Part shown: positions 55,658 to 63,622 of the stretch, in pieces
Layout: each line of letters begins with the position of its first letter
Numbering within the stretch: the first letter of the stretch is position 1
Origin: JBNKHG01 sp050290225
GTDB lineage: Bacteria > Pseudomonadota > Gammaproteobacteria > Pseudomonadales > Cellvibrionaceae
Assembly (NCBI GenBank): GCA_050290225.1
Contig: JBNKHG010000056.1
Location: forward strand, 124,001 to 188,000
Direction: 5' to 3'
Length of the DNA stretch: 64,000 nt
Notes under the pieces: generated by a model
Databases searched by the model: none
What the model was told of the DNA's origin: nothing
The model's input: the letters and a program-made list of their open reading frames with translations, nothing else
Translations under genes and position numbers: made by a program

Positions 55658-56785
55658 CTAGATTTTCATATCGCCAAAAAAGTTTTTCATGCCTTCAAAC
55701 CAGCTGCTTTGGCGCGGCGAGTGTTTGTCGCCCTTCACTGTGGCCTGAAACTCTTTCAGCAGCTCTTTTTGTTTGTGGGTGAGGTTCACCGGAGTCTCCA
55801 GCACCACCCGGCACAAAAGATCGCCCGGCGCGCCACCGCGTACCGGTGCAACTCCCTTGCCCCGCAGACGGAAAAGCTTGCCGGTCTGGGTTTCGGCGGG
55901 CACCTTCAGTTTCACACGGCCGTCAAGGGTGGGCACCTCCAGCTCTCCGCCAAGGGCCGCATCGACGAAACTCACCGGGACTTCACAGTAGAGGTTCTTG
56001 CCGTCGCGTTGGAATATCTCGTGTTCACGCACCGACACCTGCACATAGAGATCGCCGCTGGGACCCCCCTCGGCACCGGCCTCGCCTTCGCCAGACAGGC
56101 GGATGCGATCGCCGGTATCCACGCCCGGTGGCACCTTCACAGACAGTGTCTTGGTTTCCTCGATGCGACCGTGACCGTGGCAATCGCCACAGGGATCGGC
56201 AATGATAGTGCCCTTGCCGCGGCAATTGGGACAGGTCTGCTGTACGGAGAAGAAGCCCTGTTGCATGCGCACCTGGCCGACACCGCCGCAGGTACTGCAA
56301 CTGGTGGGTTTCGTGCCAGCCTTGGCGCCGCTGCCATGACAGGTTTCACAGGCAACCAGGGTGGGGACGCGAATCTTTACCGTGGTGCCGCGCACCGCAT
56401 CTTCCAGATCCAGGTCCAGCGTATAGCGCAAATCAGCACCGCGGGCTGGCCCGCCGCGACCGCGCCCGGCGCCGCCACCAAAGATATCGCCAAAGACGTC
56501 GCCAAAGATATCACTGAAACTGCCAAAACCGCCGGCGCCGGCGCCCATGCCACTCTGGGGATCGACCCCGGCATGGCCATACTGGTCGTAAGCCGCACGC
56601 TTTTGCGAATCGGACAAAATTTCGTAGGCCTCGCTGGCCTCTTTGAATTTATCTTCCGAGTCCTTGTCGTCCGGATTTCGGTCCGGGTGATACTTCATCG
56701 CCACACGGCGATAGGCTTTTTTCAGATCCCTTTCGGATACGTCGCGTTCGACCCCAAGGATTTCGTAGTAATCGCGTTTGGACAT
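55658..56785 (-). CDS. dnaJ: Chaperone DnaJ
   Basis: DnaJ delivers substrates to DnaK and stimulates its ATPase. The 375-residue protein has the J domain with the HPD motif (MKYHPDRNPDD), a Gly/Phe-rich linker with repeats around DIFGDVFGDIFGGG, the zinc domain with four CxxCxGxG motifs (CETCHGSG, CSTCGGVG, CPNCRGKG, CGDCHGHG), and the substrate-binding C-terminal domain. It is separated from dnaK by a repeat-filled gap of 273 bp. Confidence 0.98.
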   Translation of the reverse strand: MSKRDYYEILGVERDVSERDLKKAYRRVAMKYHPDRNPDDKDSEDKFKEASEAYEILSDSQKRAAYDQYGHAGVDPQSGMGAGAGGFGSFSDIFGDVFGDIFGGGAGRGRGGPARGADLRYTLDLDLEDAVRGTTVKIRVPTLVACETCHGSGAKAGTKPTSCSTCGGVGQVRMQQGFFSVQQTCPNCRGKGTIIADPCGDCHGHGRIEETKTLSVKVPPGVDTGDRIRLSGEGEAGAEGGPSGDLYVQVSVREHEIFQRDGKNLYCEVPVSFVDAALGGELEVPTLDGRVKLKVPAETQTGKLFRLRGKGVAPVRGGAPGDLLCRVVLETPVNLTHKQKELLKEFQATVKGDKHSPRQSSWFEGMKNFFGDMKI

Positions 56786-56824
56786 AGGGTTCGTCTTCGG
56801 CTTATTTTTGCTTTATAAACAGCA

Positions 56825-56847
56825 AACGCGGTCTTCAAGACCGCGTT
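56825..56847 (-). terminator. Hairpin between dnaK and dnaJ
   Basis: AACGCGGTC (56825-56833) is the exact complement of GACCGCGTT (56839-56847) around a 5-nt loop. On the minus strand only a broken T-run follows (TTTGCTGTTT), so it may be a partial terminator lowering dnaJ relative to dnaK. Confidence 0.6.
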
Positions 56848-56862
56848 CAAACAGGTTTTTTT

Positions 56863-57058
56863 TAAGCTGCAAGCTTCAAGCTTCAAGCTGCAAGTTGTAG
56901 GTCATTGAGCACTTGTAGCTTTAAGCTTTAAGCTGCAAGCTGCAAGCTGCAAGTCATTGAGCACTTGTAGCTTTAAGCTTCAAGCTGCAAGCTGCAAGCT
57001 GCAAGCTGCAAGTTGTAGGTCATTGAGCACTTGTAGCTTGCGGCTTGCAGCTTGCGGC
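56863..57058 (-). repeat. Heptamer repeat array between dnaK and dnaJ
   Basis: About 196 bp made almost wholly of 7-bp units of the AAGCTGC/AAGCTTC/GCTTGCA type. A longer unit containing TCATTGAGCACTTGTAGCTT occurs three times (at about 56901, 56954 and 57019). The array starts directly after the dnaK stop codon. A three-copy relative lies in the same position after greA. Confidence 0.9.
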
Positions 57059-58990
57059 TTACTTATCATCCTTTACTTCTTCAAACTCAGCGTCGACTAC
57101 ACCTTCATCGGCGCCGCTATCCGCTTTCGCTTCGTTCGCGCCCTGCCCGGCCTCGGCTTGAGCCTGGGCCGCCTGCTCGGCGTAGAGTTTCTGCGCCAGG
57201 GAGCTGGAAGCCTCGGTCAACTTGGTGGTGGCGGCGTCGATTGCCTCTTTATCGTCACCCTTGACCACTTCTTCTGCGTCTTTCAGCGCAGCCTCAATAG
57301 CGGACTTCTCTTCGTCGCTAGCCTTGTCACCCGCCTCTTCCAGGGTTTTCCTGGTGGCGTGAATCAGGCCTTCGAGGGTGTTGCGCGCGCCCACCAGCTC
57401 CTCGAACTTCTTGTCCGCTTCGGCGTTGGCCTCGGCATCCTGTACCATTTTTTCGATCTCGTCATCGGACAGACCGGAAGAGGCCTTGATCACAATGGAC
57501 TGCTCTTTTCCGGTGGCCTTGTCTTTTGCACCCACGTGCAGGATGCCGTTGGCGTCGATGTCGAAAGTCACCTCAATCTGCGGCATACCGCGCGGTGCAG
57601 GCGGAATATCAGCCAGGTCGAAACGCCCCAGGGACTTGTTCTGGGCAGCCTGCTTGCGCTCGCCCTGAACCACGTGAATGGTCACAGCGGTCTGGCTGTC
57701 TTCGGCGGTGGAGAAGATCTGCGACTTCTTGGTCGGGATAGTGGTGTTCTTCTCGATCAGCGGCGTTGCCACCCCACCCATGGTTTCGATGCCCAGGGTC
57801 AGCGGCGTTACGTCCAGCAGCAATACATCTTTCACATCACCGGCCAATACCGCGCCCTGAATAGCGGCACCCATGGCCACAGCCTCGTCCGGGTTCACGT
57901 CTTTGCGCGGTTCCTTACCGAAGAAGGCGCTAACCTTCTCCTGTACCAGCGGCATGCGGGTCTGGCCACCCACCAGGATCACGTCGTCGATATCCTTGAC
58001 GGACAGATCGGCGTCGGCGATAGCGGTTTTCACCGGCTCGAGGGACCGGGTCACCAGCTCTTCCACCAAAGACTCCAGCTTGGCGCGGGTCAGTTTCACC
58101 ACCAGGTGCTTGGGTCCGGTGGCGTCAGCGGTGATGTAGGGCAGGTTGACTTCGGTCTGCTGGCTGGAAGACAGCTCGATCTTGGCCTTTTCCGCCGCCT
58201 CCTTCAGGCGCTGGAGGGCCAGGGGGTCATTGTGCAGGTCGATGCCGTTTTCCTTCTTGAACTCAGCGGCCAGATACTCGATCAGGCGCAGGTCGAAATC
58301 CTCACCACCGAGGAAGGTGTCACCGTTGGTGGACAGCACTTCGAACTGGTGCTCACCGTCGACGTCGGCGATTTCAATAATGGAGATATCGAAAGTACCA
58401 CCACCCAGGTCGTAGACGGCGATGGTGTGATCGCCCTTGGCCTTGTCCATGCCGTAGGCCAGGGCCGCGGCGGTGGGCTCATTGATAATGCGCTTGACGT
58501 CCAGACCGGCAATCTTGCCGGCATCCTTGGTGGCCTGGCGCTGGGAGTCGTTGAAGTAGGCCGGCACCGTAATCACGGCCTCGGTGACCTTCTCGCCCAG
58601 GTAGTCCTCGGCGGTCTTCTTCATCTTTTTCAGGACTTCGGCGGAAATCTGCGGCGGCGCCTTCTGATCGCCCTTGGCCTCAACCCAGGCATCGCCATTG
58701 TCGGCGGCGACAATCTTGTAGGGCACCATGGAGATATCTTTCTGGACAACATCATCCTTGAACTTACGGCCGATCAGGCGCTTGACCGCAAACAGGGTGT
58801 TGTGGGGGTTGGTGACCGCCTGGCGCTTGGCGCTCTGGCCCACCAGAATCTCGCTATCGTCGGTAAAGGCAACGATGGAGGGCGTGGTGCGATCGCCTTC
58901 GGCGTTTTCAATCACCTTGGCCTTGTCGCCTTCCAGGATGGACACACAAGAGTTGGTGGTCCCCAAATCGATTCCGATAATCTTACCCAT
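57059..58990 (-). CDS. dnaK: Chaperone DnaK (Hsp70)
   Basis: DnaK is the main Hsp70 chaperone. The 643-residue protein has the ATPase start GKIIGIDLGTTNSCV, DLGGGTFDISI and the VGGQTRMP motif, then the substrate-binding domain, the helical lid, and a C terminus ending in an acidic EEVKDDK similar to the usual EEVKDKK. ATG 58990 is chosen, with GGAGA upstream; the frame runs on to 59005. grpE lies upstream on the same strand. Confidence 0.98.
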   Translation of the reverse strand: MGKIIGIDLGTTNSCVSILEGDKAKVIENAEGDRTTPSIVAFTDDSEILVGQSAKRQAVTNPHNTLFAVKRLIGRKFKDDVVQKDISMVPYKIVAADNGDAWVEAKGDQKAPPQISAEVLKKMKKTAEDYLGEKVTEAVITVPAYFNDSQRQATKDAGKIAGLDVKRIINEPTAAALAYGMDKAKGDHTIAVYDLGGGTFDISIIEIADVDGEHQFEVLSTNGDTFLGGEDFDLRLIEYLAAEFKKENGIDLHNDPLALQRLKEAAEKAKIELSSSQQTEVNLPYITADATGPKHLVVKLTRAKLESLVEELVTRSLEPVKTAIADADLSVKDIDDVILVGGQTRMPLVQEKVSAFFGKEPRKDVNPDEAVAMGAAIQGAVLAGDVKDVLLLDVTPLTLGIETMGGVATPLIEKNTTIPTKKSQIFSTAEDSQTAVTIHVVQGERKQAAQNKSLGRFDLADIPPAPRGMPQIEVTFDIDANGILHVGAKDKATGKEQSIVIKASSGLSDDEIEKMVQDAEANAEADKKFEELVGARNTLEGLIHATRKTLEEAGDKASDEEKSAIEAALKDAEEVVKGDDKEAIDAATTKLTEASSSLAQKLYAEQAAQAQAEAGQGANEAKADSGADEGVVDAEFEEVKDDK

Positions 58991-59149
58991 GTTGGTAATC
59001 TCCAAAAAACTGACTGTCTAAATCGTCCGTTAACAGTGGCTGCGTTAAATAGCGCGGGGCTAACACTGTAAGTTTGTTCAGGGTCTCACGCCGACCGCAG
59101 AAGGCGCGGGACCGGAATTTGCGCTGCGTAATTAAACGCCGGTGTACTC

Positions 59150-59178
59150 TATATTGGCCCTGTTGATCGAATTTCAAC
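59150..59178 (-). promoter_or_regulatory. Sigma-32-like promoter of dnaK
   Basis: On the minus strand GTTGAAA (59172-59178), 14 bp, then CCAATATA (59150-59157) is close to the heat-shock consensus CTTGAAA-N14-CCCCATNT. It lies in the grpE-dnaK gap. Confidence 0.65.
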
Positions 59179-59206
59179 CCTGGGAAACAGATCCCGGCAC
59201 AACACC

Positions 59207-59791
59207 CTAAGCGGGCGCTTTGGACACCACCACCATCGCCGGGCGCACCAGTCGGCCGTGCAGGGTGTAGCCCTTCTGGAATACATTGATCACGGTGTTG
59301 GGCTCCACATCGGGATTTTCCACCATGGACATGGCCTGGTGCAGCTGCGGGTCGAATGGCTCGCCTTCCGGATTGATCTGCTCCACCTTGTGGCGCTTGA
59401 GGCTGTCGACAAAGGACTTGTGGGTCAGCTCAATACCTTCGATCACCGCCTTGAAGGCCTCGTCATTGACGTCGATCGACGCCAGGGCCCGCTCCAGGTT
59501 GTCCACCACCGGCAGCAGGTCGTTGATAATCTTTTCCTGGCCGAACTTGTGGGCCTTCTCCACATCCTGCTCGGCACGTCGACGGGTGTTCTGAGCCTCA
59601 GCCTGAGCCCGCAACACCTGGTTTCTGGCTTCTTCCAGCTGCTCGGTCAGGGAGGCGATCTGTGCCTGTGGATCACCGGCCTCAGCGCTCGCGGCCTCGT
59701 CCGTACCAGCCTTGGTTGTTTCGGTCGCCGCAGCCTCGGCTGCGGCCACCTGCTCTTCGTTTTCAGCGGGGGTTTGCTGTTGATCTGACAC
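59207..59791 (-). CDS. grpE: Nucleotide exchange factor GrpE
   Basis: GrpE releases ADP from DnaK. The 194-residue protein has an acidic disordered start, the long helical region (LTEQLEEARNQVLRAQAEAQNTRRR), and the signature beta domain (HQAMSMVENPDVEPNTVINVFQKGYTLHGRLVRPAMVVV). It starts at GTG 59791 with GGAG upstream. A sigma-32 promoter lies about 110 bp upstream. Confidence 0.97.
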   Translation of the reverse strand: MSDQQQTPAENEEQVAAAEAAATETTKAGTDEAASAEAGDPQAQIASLTEQLEEARNQVLRAQAEAQNTRRRAEQDVEKAHKFGQEKIINDLLPVVDNLERALASIDVNDEAFKAVIEGIELTHKSFVDSLKRHKVEQINPEGEPFDPQLHQAMSMVENPDVEPNTVINVFQKGYTLHGRLVRPAMVVVSKAPA

Positions 59792-59903
59792 GCTAGACTC
59801 CGTCTCTATGCTTCACGCTAATTGGTTTGACTCGATCTGTTCTAACCGGGCATCCGGGAACACCCGTTCGGCGAGCGCCAGGGCTCGCGCCTGAATAACC
59901 GCC

Positions 59904-59932
59904 TATATGGGGGCTAGCCACAAACATTCAAG
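59904..59932 (-). promoter_or_regulatory. Sigma-32 heat-shock promoter of grpE
   Basis: On the minus strand CTTGAAT (59926-59932), 13 bp, then CCCCATATA (59904-59912) matches the heat-shock consensus almost exactly. Transcription should start near 59897. Confidence 0.82.
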
Positions 59933-59977
59933 GGGTATTTCTCAATCCCGCATCGATGCTGGCGGCTTCCGGAAAAA

Positions 59978-59997
59978 TACTGTATAAACAACCATAC
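59978..59997 (+). promoter_or_regulatory. LexA-like SOS box upstream of recN
   Basis: TACTGTATAAACAACCATAC keeps the conserved CTGT half-site and A/T-rich centre of LexA boxes, and closely resembles the form of the imperfect box at E. coli recN. The second half-site is poor (CCAT for ACAG). It lies 100 bp before recN. Confidence 0.55.
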
Positions 59998-60097
59998 TTT
60001 TACCGCGATTGGGGCTTCCCGGAGGGAAGAACAACGGAAGGAAATCGCAGGAAAGAAGACAGAAAGACAAAGACAGGACAAAGGCAAGGCAAAGGCG

Positions 60098-61762
60098 ATG
60101 CTTACCCACCTCAGCATTCAGAATTTCACCCTCGTCCAACAGCTGGATCTGGAAATTGACGCCGGCATGACGGTGATAACCGGGGAAACCGGCGCCGGCA
60201 AGTCCATCCTCCTCGGCGCCCTGGGCCAGGCACTGGGGGACCGGGCCGATGGCGACCGGGTTCGCAACGGCGCCGAGCGCGCCGACATTCACGCCACCTT
60301 CGATATTCGCGCACTCAAGCACGCCCAGCGCTGGCTCAAGCAGCAGGACCTGGAAGCGGCGGGTACCGATGAGTGCCTGCTGCGGCGTGTGATTACCACC
60401 GAGGGCCGTTCCCGCGCCTATATCAACGGTCAACCGGTCACCCTGACCCAACTGCGCACCCTGGGGGAGATGCTGATCGATATCCACAGCCAGCACGAAC
60501 ACCAGTCGCTCCTGAAAAAAGACACCCACCGGCGCCTGCTGGACGATTTTGGCGGCCAACAAAAACTGGCCCAGCAGGTCAAACAGGCGTTTACCGATTG
60601 GCAGACCCGGTACGAGCAGTTTATCGTCCTGCGCGACAATGCCGCGGAACTCAGTGCCCGCCTCCAGTTGCTCAGCTACCAGGTCAACGAGCTCGACCAG
60701 CTGGCTCTGGAACCGGACGAGCTGCCCCGGCTGGAAGCCGAACAGAAAACCCTGGCCAATGCCGAGAGCATCCTGCACAACAGTCACCAGCTGGCAACGC
60801 TCTGTGGCCAGGAAGACCAGGGTTTGCAGGATGCCCTGCATCGGGCCCTGCACCTGCTCAACGACATGCCGGAAAAAACCGCCGCCCTGCGTGAGGCGGA
60901 AGAACTGCTGACCAGCGCCCAGATCCAGGTCCAGGAGGCCCAGCGCGAAATCGAGCAGCATATCGACAGCTTCCAGCTCGACCCCGAGCGTCTGCAGCAG
61001 GTGGAGGCGCGCCTCAGCGCCGTCTATGACATCGCCCGCAAGCATCGCATCCACCCCGACGAGTTGCTCCAGCTTCACCAGACCCTGACTGAGGAACTGG
61101 CCCGCCTATCCGGCGGTGATGCCCAGTTGGACCAGTTGGAACAGCAGACGGCGGAGCTGGAAACCCGGTATCGGGACCTGGCAACCAATCTGTCAGGCAA
61201 ACGCCAGCGCGCCGCCAAGCGCCTGAGCAAGGCAGTCAACCAGCAACTGCAGGCCCTGGCCATGTCCACCGCCAAGCTGGACATCGCCCTGACCGGAAAC
61301 CAGAACCCCGGCCGTCACGGATTGGAAGATATCGAGTTCCTGATCAGCACCAATCCCGGCCAACCGCCGCGCAGTCTCGCCAAAGTGGCCTCCGGAGGCG
61401 AACTCTCGCGCATCAGTCTCGCCATTCAGGTGGTGACTGCGCAGACCTCCACCATTCCCACCCTGGTGTTCGACGAAGTGGATGTGGGCATTGGCGGCGC
61501 CACCGCCGATACGGTGGGTCAGTTACTCAGAGCATTGGGAGAAAAGGGACAGGTACTCTGCGTTACCCACCTGGCGCAGGTAGCGAGCAAGGGTCACCAG
61601 CACCTGCAGGTGACCAAGCAAGCCAACAAAAAATCCGCGCAATCGAGCCTGGTGGCCCTGGAGGGCGAGGCGAAAATAGAGGAGATTGCACGGATGCTGG
61701 GCGGGGCCGGGATTACAGAGCAATCACGCGCCCACGCGGAGGAGATGCTGGCAGGCAGCTAG
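60098..61762 (+). CDS. recN: DNA repair protein RecN
   Basis: RecN is an SMC-like ATPase for double-strand break repair. The 554-residue protein has Walker A GETGAGKSILLGAL, a long coiled-coil middle (about residues 150-370), and the C-terminal signature SGGELSRISLA with Walker B LVFDEVDVGIGG. The start at ATG 60098 lies divergent from grpE. A LexA-like box upstream agrees with SOS control. Confidence 0.96.
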   Translation: MLTHLSIQNFTLVQQLDLEIDAGMTVITGETGAGKSILLGALGQALGDRADGDRVRNGAERADIHATFDIRALKHAQRWLKQQDLEAAGTDECLLRRVITTEGRSRAYINGQPVTLTQLRTLGEMLIDIHSQHEHQSLLKKDTHRRLLDDFGGQQKLAQQVKQAFTDWQTRYEQFIVLRDNAAELSARLQLLSYQVNELDQLALEPDELPRLEAEQKTLANAESILHNSHQLATLCGQEDQGLQDALHRALHLLNDMPEKTAALREAEELLTSAQIQVQEAQREIEQHIDSFQLDPERLQQVEARLSAVYDIARKHRIHPDELLQLHQTLTEELARLSGGDAQLDQLEQQTAELETRYRDLATNLSGKRQRAAKRLSKAVNQQLQALAMSTAKLDIALTGNQNPGRHGLEDIEFLISTNPGQPPRSLAKVASGGELSRISLAIQVVTAQTSTIPTLVFDEVDVGIGGATADTVGQLLRALGEKGQVLCVTHLAQVASKGHQHLQVTKQANKKSAQSSLVALEGEAKIEEIARMLGGAGITEQSRAHAEEMLAGS

Positions 61763-61770
61763 GACGCCCT

Positions 61771-62292
61771 TTATTTTTCGGGCTCATCCTCATCGACGAC
61801 ATCTTCGGCTTCGGACTTGAGCGCCTCGTATTGATCGGGATCGACAAACATTACCCGAATGCCAATTTCCTTGGGTTTGCCCAATTCGAACGACATCACC
61901 ATCACATTGAAGCGACCGTCCCGCGATTGAATCACACCAGGCAAGTGCACCAGGGCGCTGCCCTGCGTTTCGTTGGTGAGGATATTCAAGTCTTCTTTCT
62001 TCCGCAGCTGCAAACTGATTCGCTGCAACATGGCCTTGAGTGCCGCTTCAAACGCGGGAAAATTAAAACCACCGCGAAACTCGCTATAATCCAGCTCCAG
62101 ATGCAGGGGTGCCTCAATTTTTTCGCCGATAGTGAGAGTACCCAGCTTCGGACGCTTGCCCTGCTTAAGTTCCTTTAACAGCGCCTTGGCCTTGTCACGG
62201 GGTTGTTTCAGAAACCCCTGGTGCAACAGATTGCACGCCAGGTTGACCAGTTGCACGATATTGATATTCAGCGTTTGGGGCTTATCGCTCAT
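61771..62292 (-). CDS. Conserved hypothetical protein, acidic tail
   Basis: I do not recognise this 173-residue protein. It begins MSDKPQTLNINIVQLVNL and has mixed helix/strand character, a basic middle (KALLKELKQGKRPK), a segment HLELDYSEFRGGFNF, and an acidic C terminus (EAEDVVDEDEPEK). There is no signal peptide, membrane helix or metal motif. It lies between recN and fur, convergent with recN (8 bp between stops) and downstream of fur on the same strand, with which it might be cotranscribed. The reading frame is well supported by codon use and by the start at ATG 62292. Confidence 0.8.
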   Translation of the reverse strand: MSDKPQTLNINIVQLVNLACNLLHQGFLKQPRDKAKALLKELKQGKRPKLGTLTIGEKIEAPLHLELDYSEFRGGFNFPAFEAALKAMLQRISLQLRKKEDLNILTNETQGSALVHLPGVIQSRDGRFNVMVMSFELGKPKEIGIRVMFVDPDQYEALKSEAEDVVDEDEPEK

Positions 62293-62353
62293 TATTATTC
62301 CACTATTACCTATTAAGAATTTTTATTATGGGGGGCGGGGAGGGGTTGAATAA

Positions 62354-62767
62354 CTATTTCTTTTCCAACGGTTTGACGTAGAGCACCAGGCTGTGGCCGG
62401 TAATTTCGTAACCGTGTTCTTTGGCGATTCGATCCTGCAGGGCCTCAATTTCATCGTTGTGAAATTCGATAACCTTACCGGTTTCCACACAAACCATATG
62501 GTCATGGTGCTCGCCCTTGGCGATTTCGAACACCGAATGGCCACTGTCGAAGTTGTGGCGCTCCACCAGGCCCGCGGTCTCAAACTGCGTCAGCACCCGG
62601 TAGACAGTCGCCAGCCCCACATCTTCGCCAGCCTCCATCAATGCCTTGTACACATCTTCGGCACTGAAGTGGCGCTGCTCAGAGGATTCCAGGATCTGCA
62701 AGATCTTGACTCGTGGCAAAGTCACTTTTAGGCCAACTTTGCGCAACTCCTGATTTTCAACCGCCAT
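62354..62767 (-). CDS. fur: Ferric uptake regulator Fur
   Basis: Fur represses iron-uptake genes when bound to Fe2+. The 137-residue protein has the winged-helix region (LPRVKILQILE, VYKALMEAGEDVGLATVYRVLTQFE) and the metal sites HFSAEDVY and HHDHMVC. The second CxxC of many Fur proteins is missing, as in Pseudomonas Fur. It is divergent from bamE, the usual arrangement. It is the expected controller of the Fur-box promoter at 17425. Confidence 0.97.
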   Translation of the reverse strand: MAVENQELRKVGLKVTLPRVKILQILESSEQRHFSAEDVYKALMEAGEDVGLATVYRVLTQFETAGLVERHNFDSGHSVFEIAKGEHHDHMVCVETGKVIEFHNDEIEALQDRIAKEHGYEITGHSLVLYVKPLEKK

Positions 62768-62847
62768 TTTTCTTCTCTCAGACCCTTCTCAGTGTTTGCG
62801 TTATTCGGGTATTATCCTCGTTCGATCTGACTTGTGGAACCCCCGCT

Positions 62848-63201
62848 ATGCAAAAAGCCTGTCGCTACCTCCTGACAGCTCTCTTTTTGACCTGCCTGTC
62901 CGGCTGCTCCTACTTCCAGTTCCCCGGCGTTTACAAAATCGAGATTCAGCAGGGCAATATCATTACCCAGGACATGGTCGACCAATTAAAACCGGGTATG
63001 ACCAAACGCCAGGTGCGGTTTGTCCTGGGTACACCGTTAATTGCCGACACCTTTCACCAGAACCGCTGGGACTATCTCTATGTACTGCGCGACGCACGGG
63101 ACAATGTGACAAAAGAGCGCATCAGCGTCTTTTTTAAAGACGATAAGCTGAGCCATATCAGCGGCGATTTCGCACCCAACCTATCTAAAGAGGAATCCTA
63201 G
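62848..63201 (+). CDS. bamE: Outer-membrane assembly lipoprotein BamE
   Basis: BamE (OmlA/SmpA) is a lipoprotein of the BAM complex that inserts beta-barrels in the outer membrane. The 117-residue precursor has a short signal peptide and lipobox LSGC (Cys near residue 20), then the family motif QGNIITQDMVDQLKPGMTKRQVRFVLGTPL and WDYLYV. ATG 62848 is chosen by the signal peptide; the frame upstream overlaps fur and is non-coding. Confidence 0.96.
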   Translation: MQKACRYLLTALFLTCLSGCSYFQFPGVYKIEIQQGNIITQDMVDQLKPGMTKRQVRFVLGTPLIADTFHQNRWDYLYVLRDARDNVTKERISVFFKDDKLSHISGDFAPNLSKEES

Positions 63202-63246
63202 GGTCCAAAGAGGAATCCTCAAGCTCAATGCCAGTGACAGGGCAAA

Positions 63247-63567
63247 CTATTGCCCCGCCTGGGCTTTTTCCGCCCGTCGCCGCCGCGCTTCTTTGGGATC
63301 AGCAATCAAAGGGCGGTATATTTCCACCCGGTCTCCCGGTTGCAAAATGTGCTGACGTGCCGGTTGCAATCCCTTGGTTCCCAGGGCATGACCGAAAATC
63401 CCCATTTTTGCCGTCTCCAGATCGATTTCGGGAAATAGTTTGGTAATTCCCGATTGCTCTACCGCCTGAAACGCGGTGGTTCCCGGCTTGACCAGCAATT
63501 CGATGATTTTTTGCTTGTGCGGCAGCGCGTATGCCACTTCCACCGCGATCGGATCCATATCCGTCAT
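63247..63567 (-). CDS. rnfH: RnfH family ubiquitin-like protein
   Basis: RnfH is a small beta-grasp protein (UPF0125) with no settled function, often called a toxin-antitoxin partner of RatA, although that idea is doubtful. The 106-residue protein has VEVAYALPHKQKIIELLV, the central GTTAFQAVEQSGI and the signature GDRVEIYRPLIADPKEARRRRA. ATG 63567 is preferred; ATG 63558 and longer frames exist. It follows ratA by 55 bp. Confidence 0.95.
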   Translation of the reverse strand: MTDMDPIAVEVAYALPHKQKIIELLVKPGTTAFQAVEQSGITKLFPEIDLETAKMGIFGHALGTKGLQPARQHILQPGDRVEIYRPLIADPKEARRRRAEKAQAGQ

Positions 63568-63622
63568 CTGTTCACTCTCATGCGTATTCTCATGTGTATT
63601 GCCCCGTCCGGCCAGCGAGTGA

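Noticed and set aside
54929..56818. 629-codon plus-strand ORF opposite dapB and dnaJ
   Set aside because: It is an antisense shadow of two core genes.
56957..59071. 704-codon plus-strand ORF opposite dnaK
   Set aside because: It is the antisense shadow of dnaK, whose minus-strand frame has all Hsp70 motifs.
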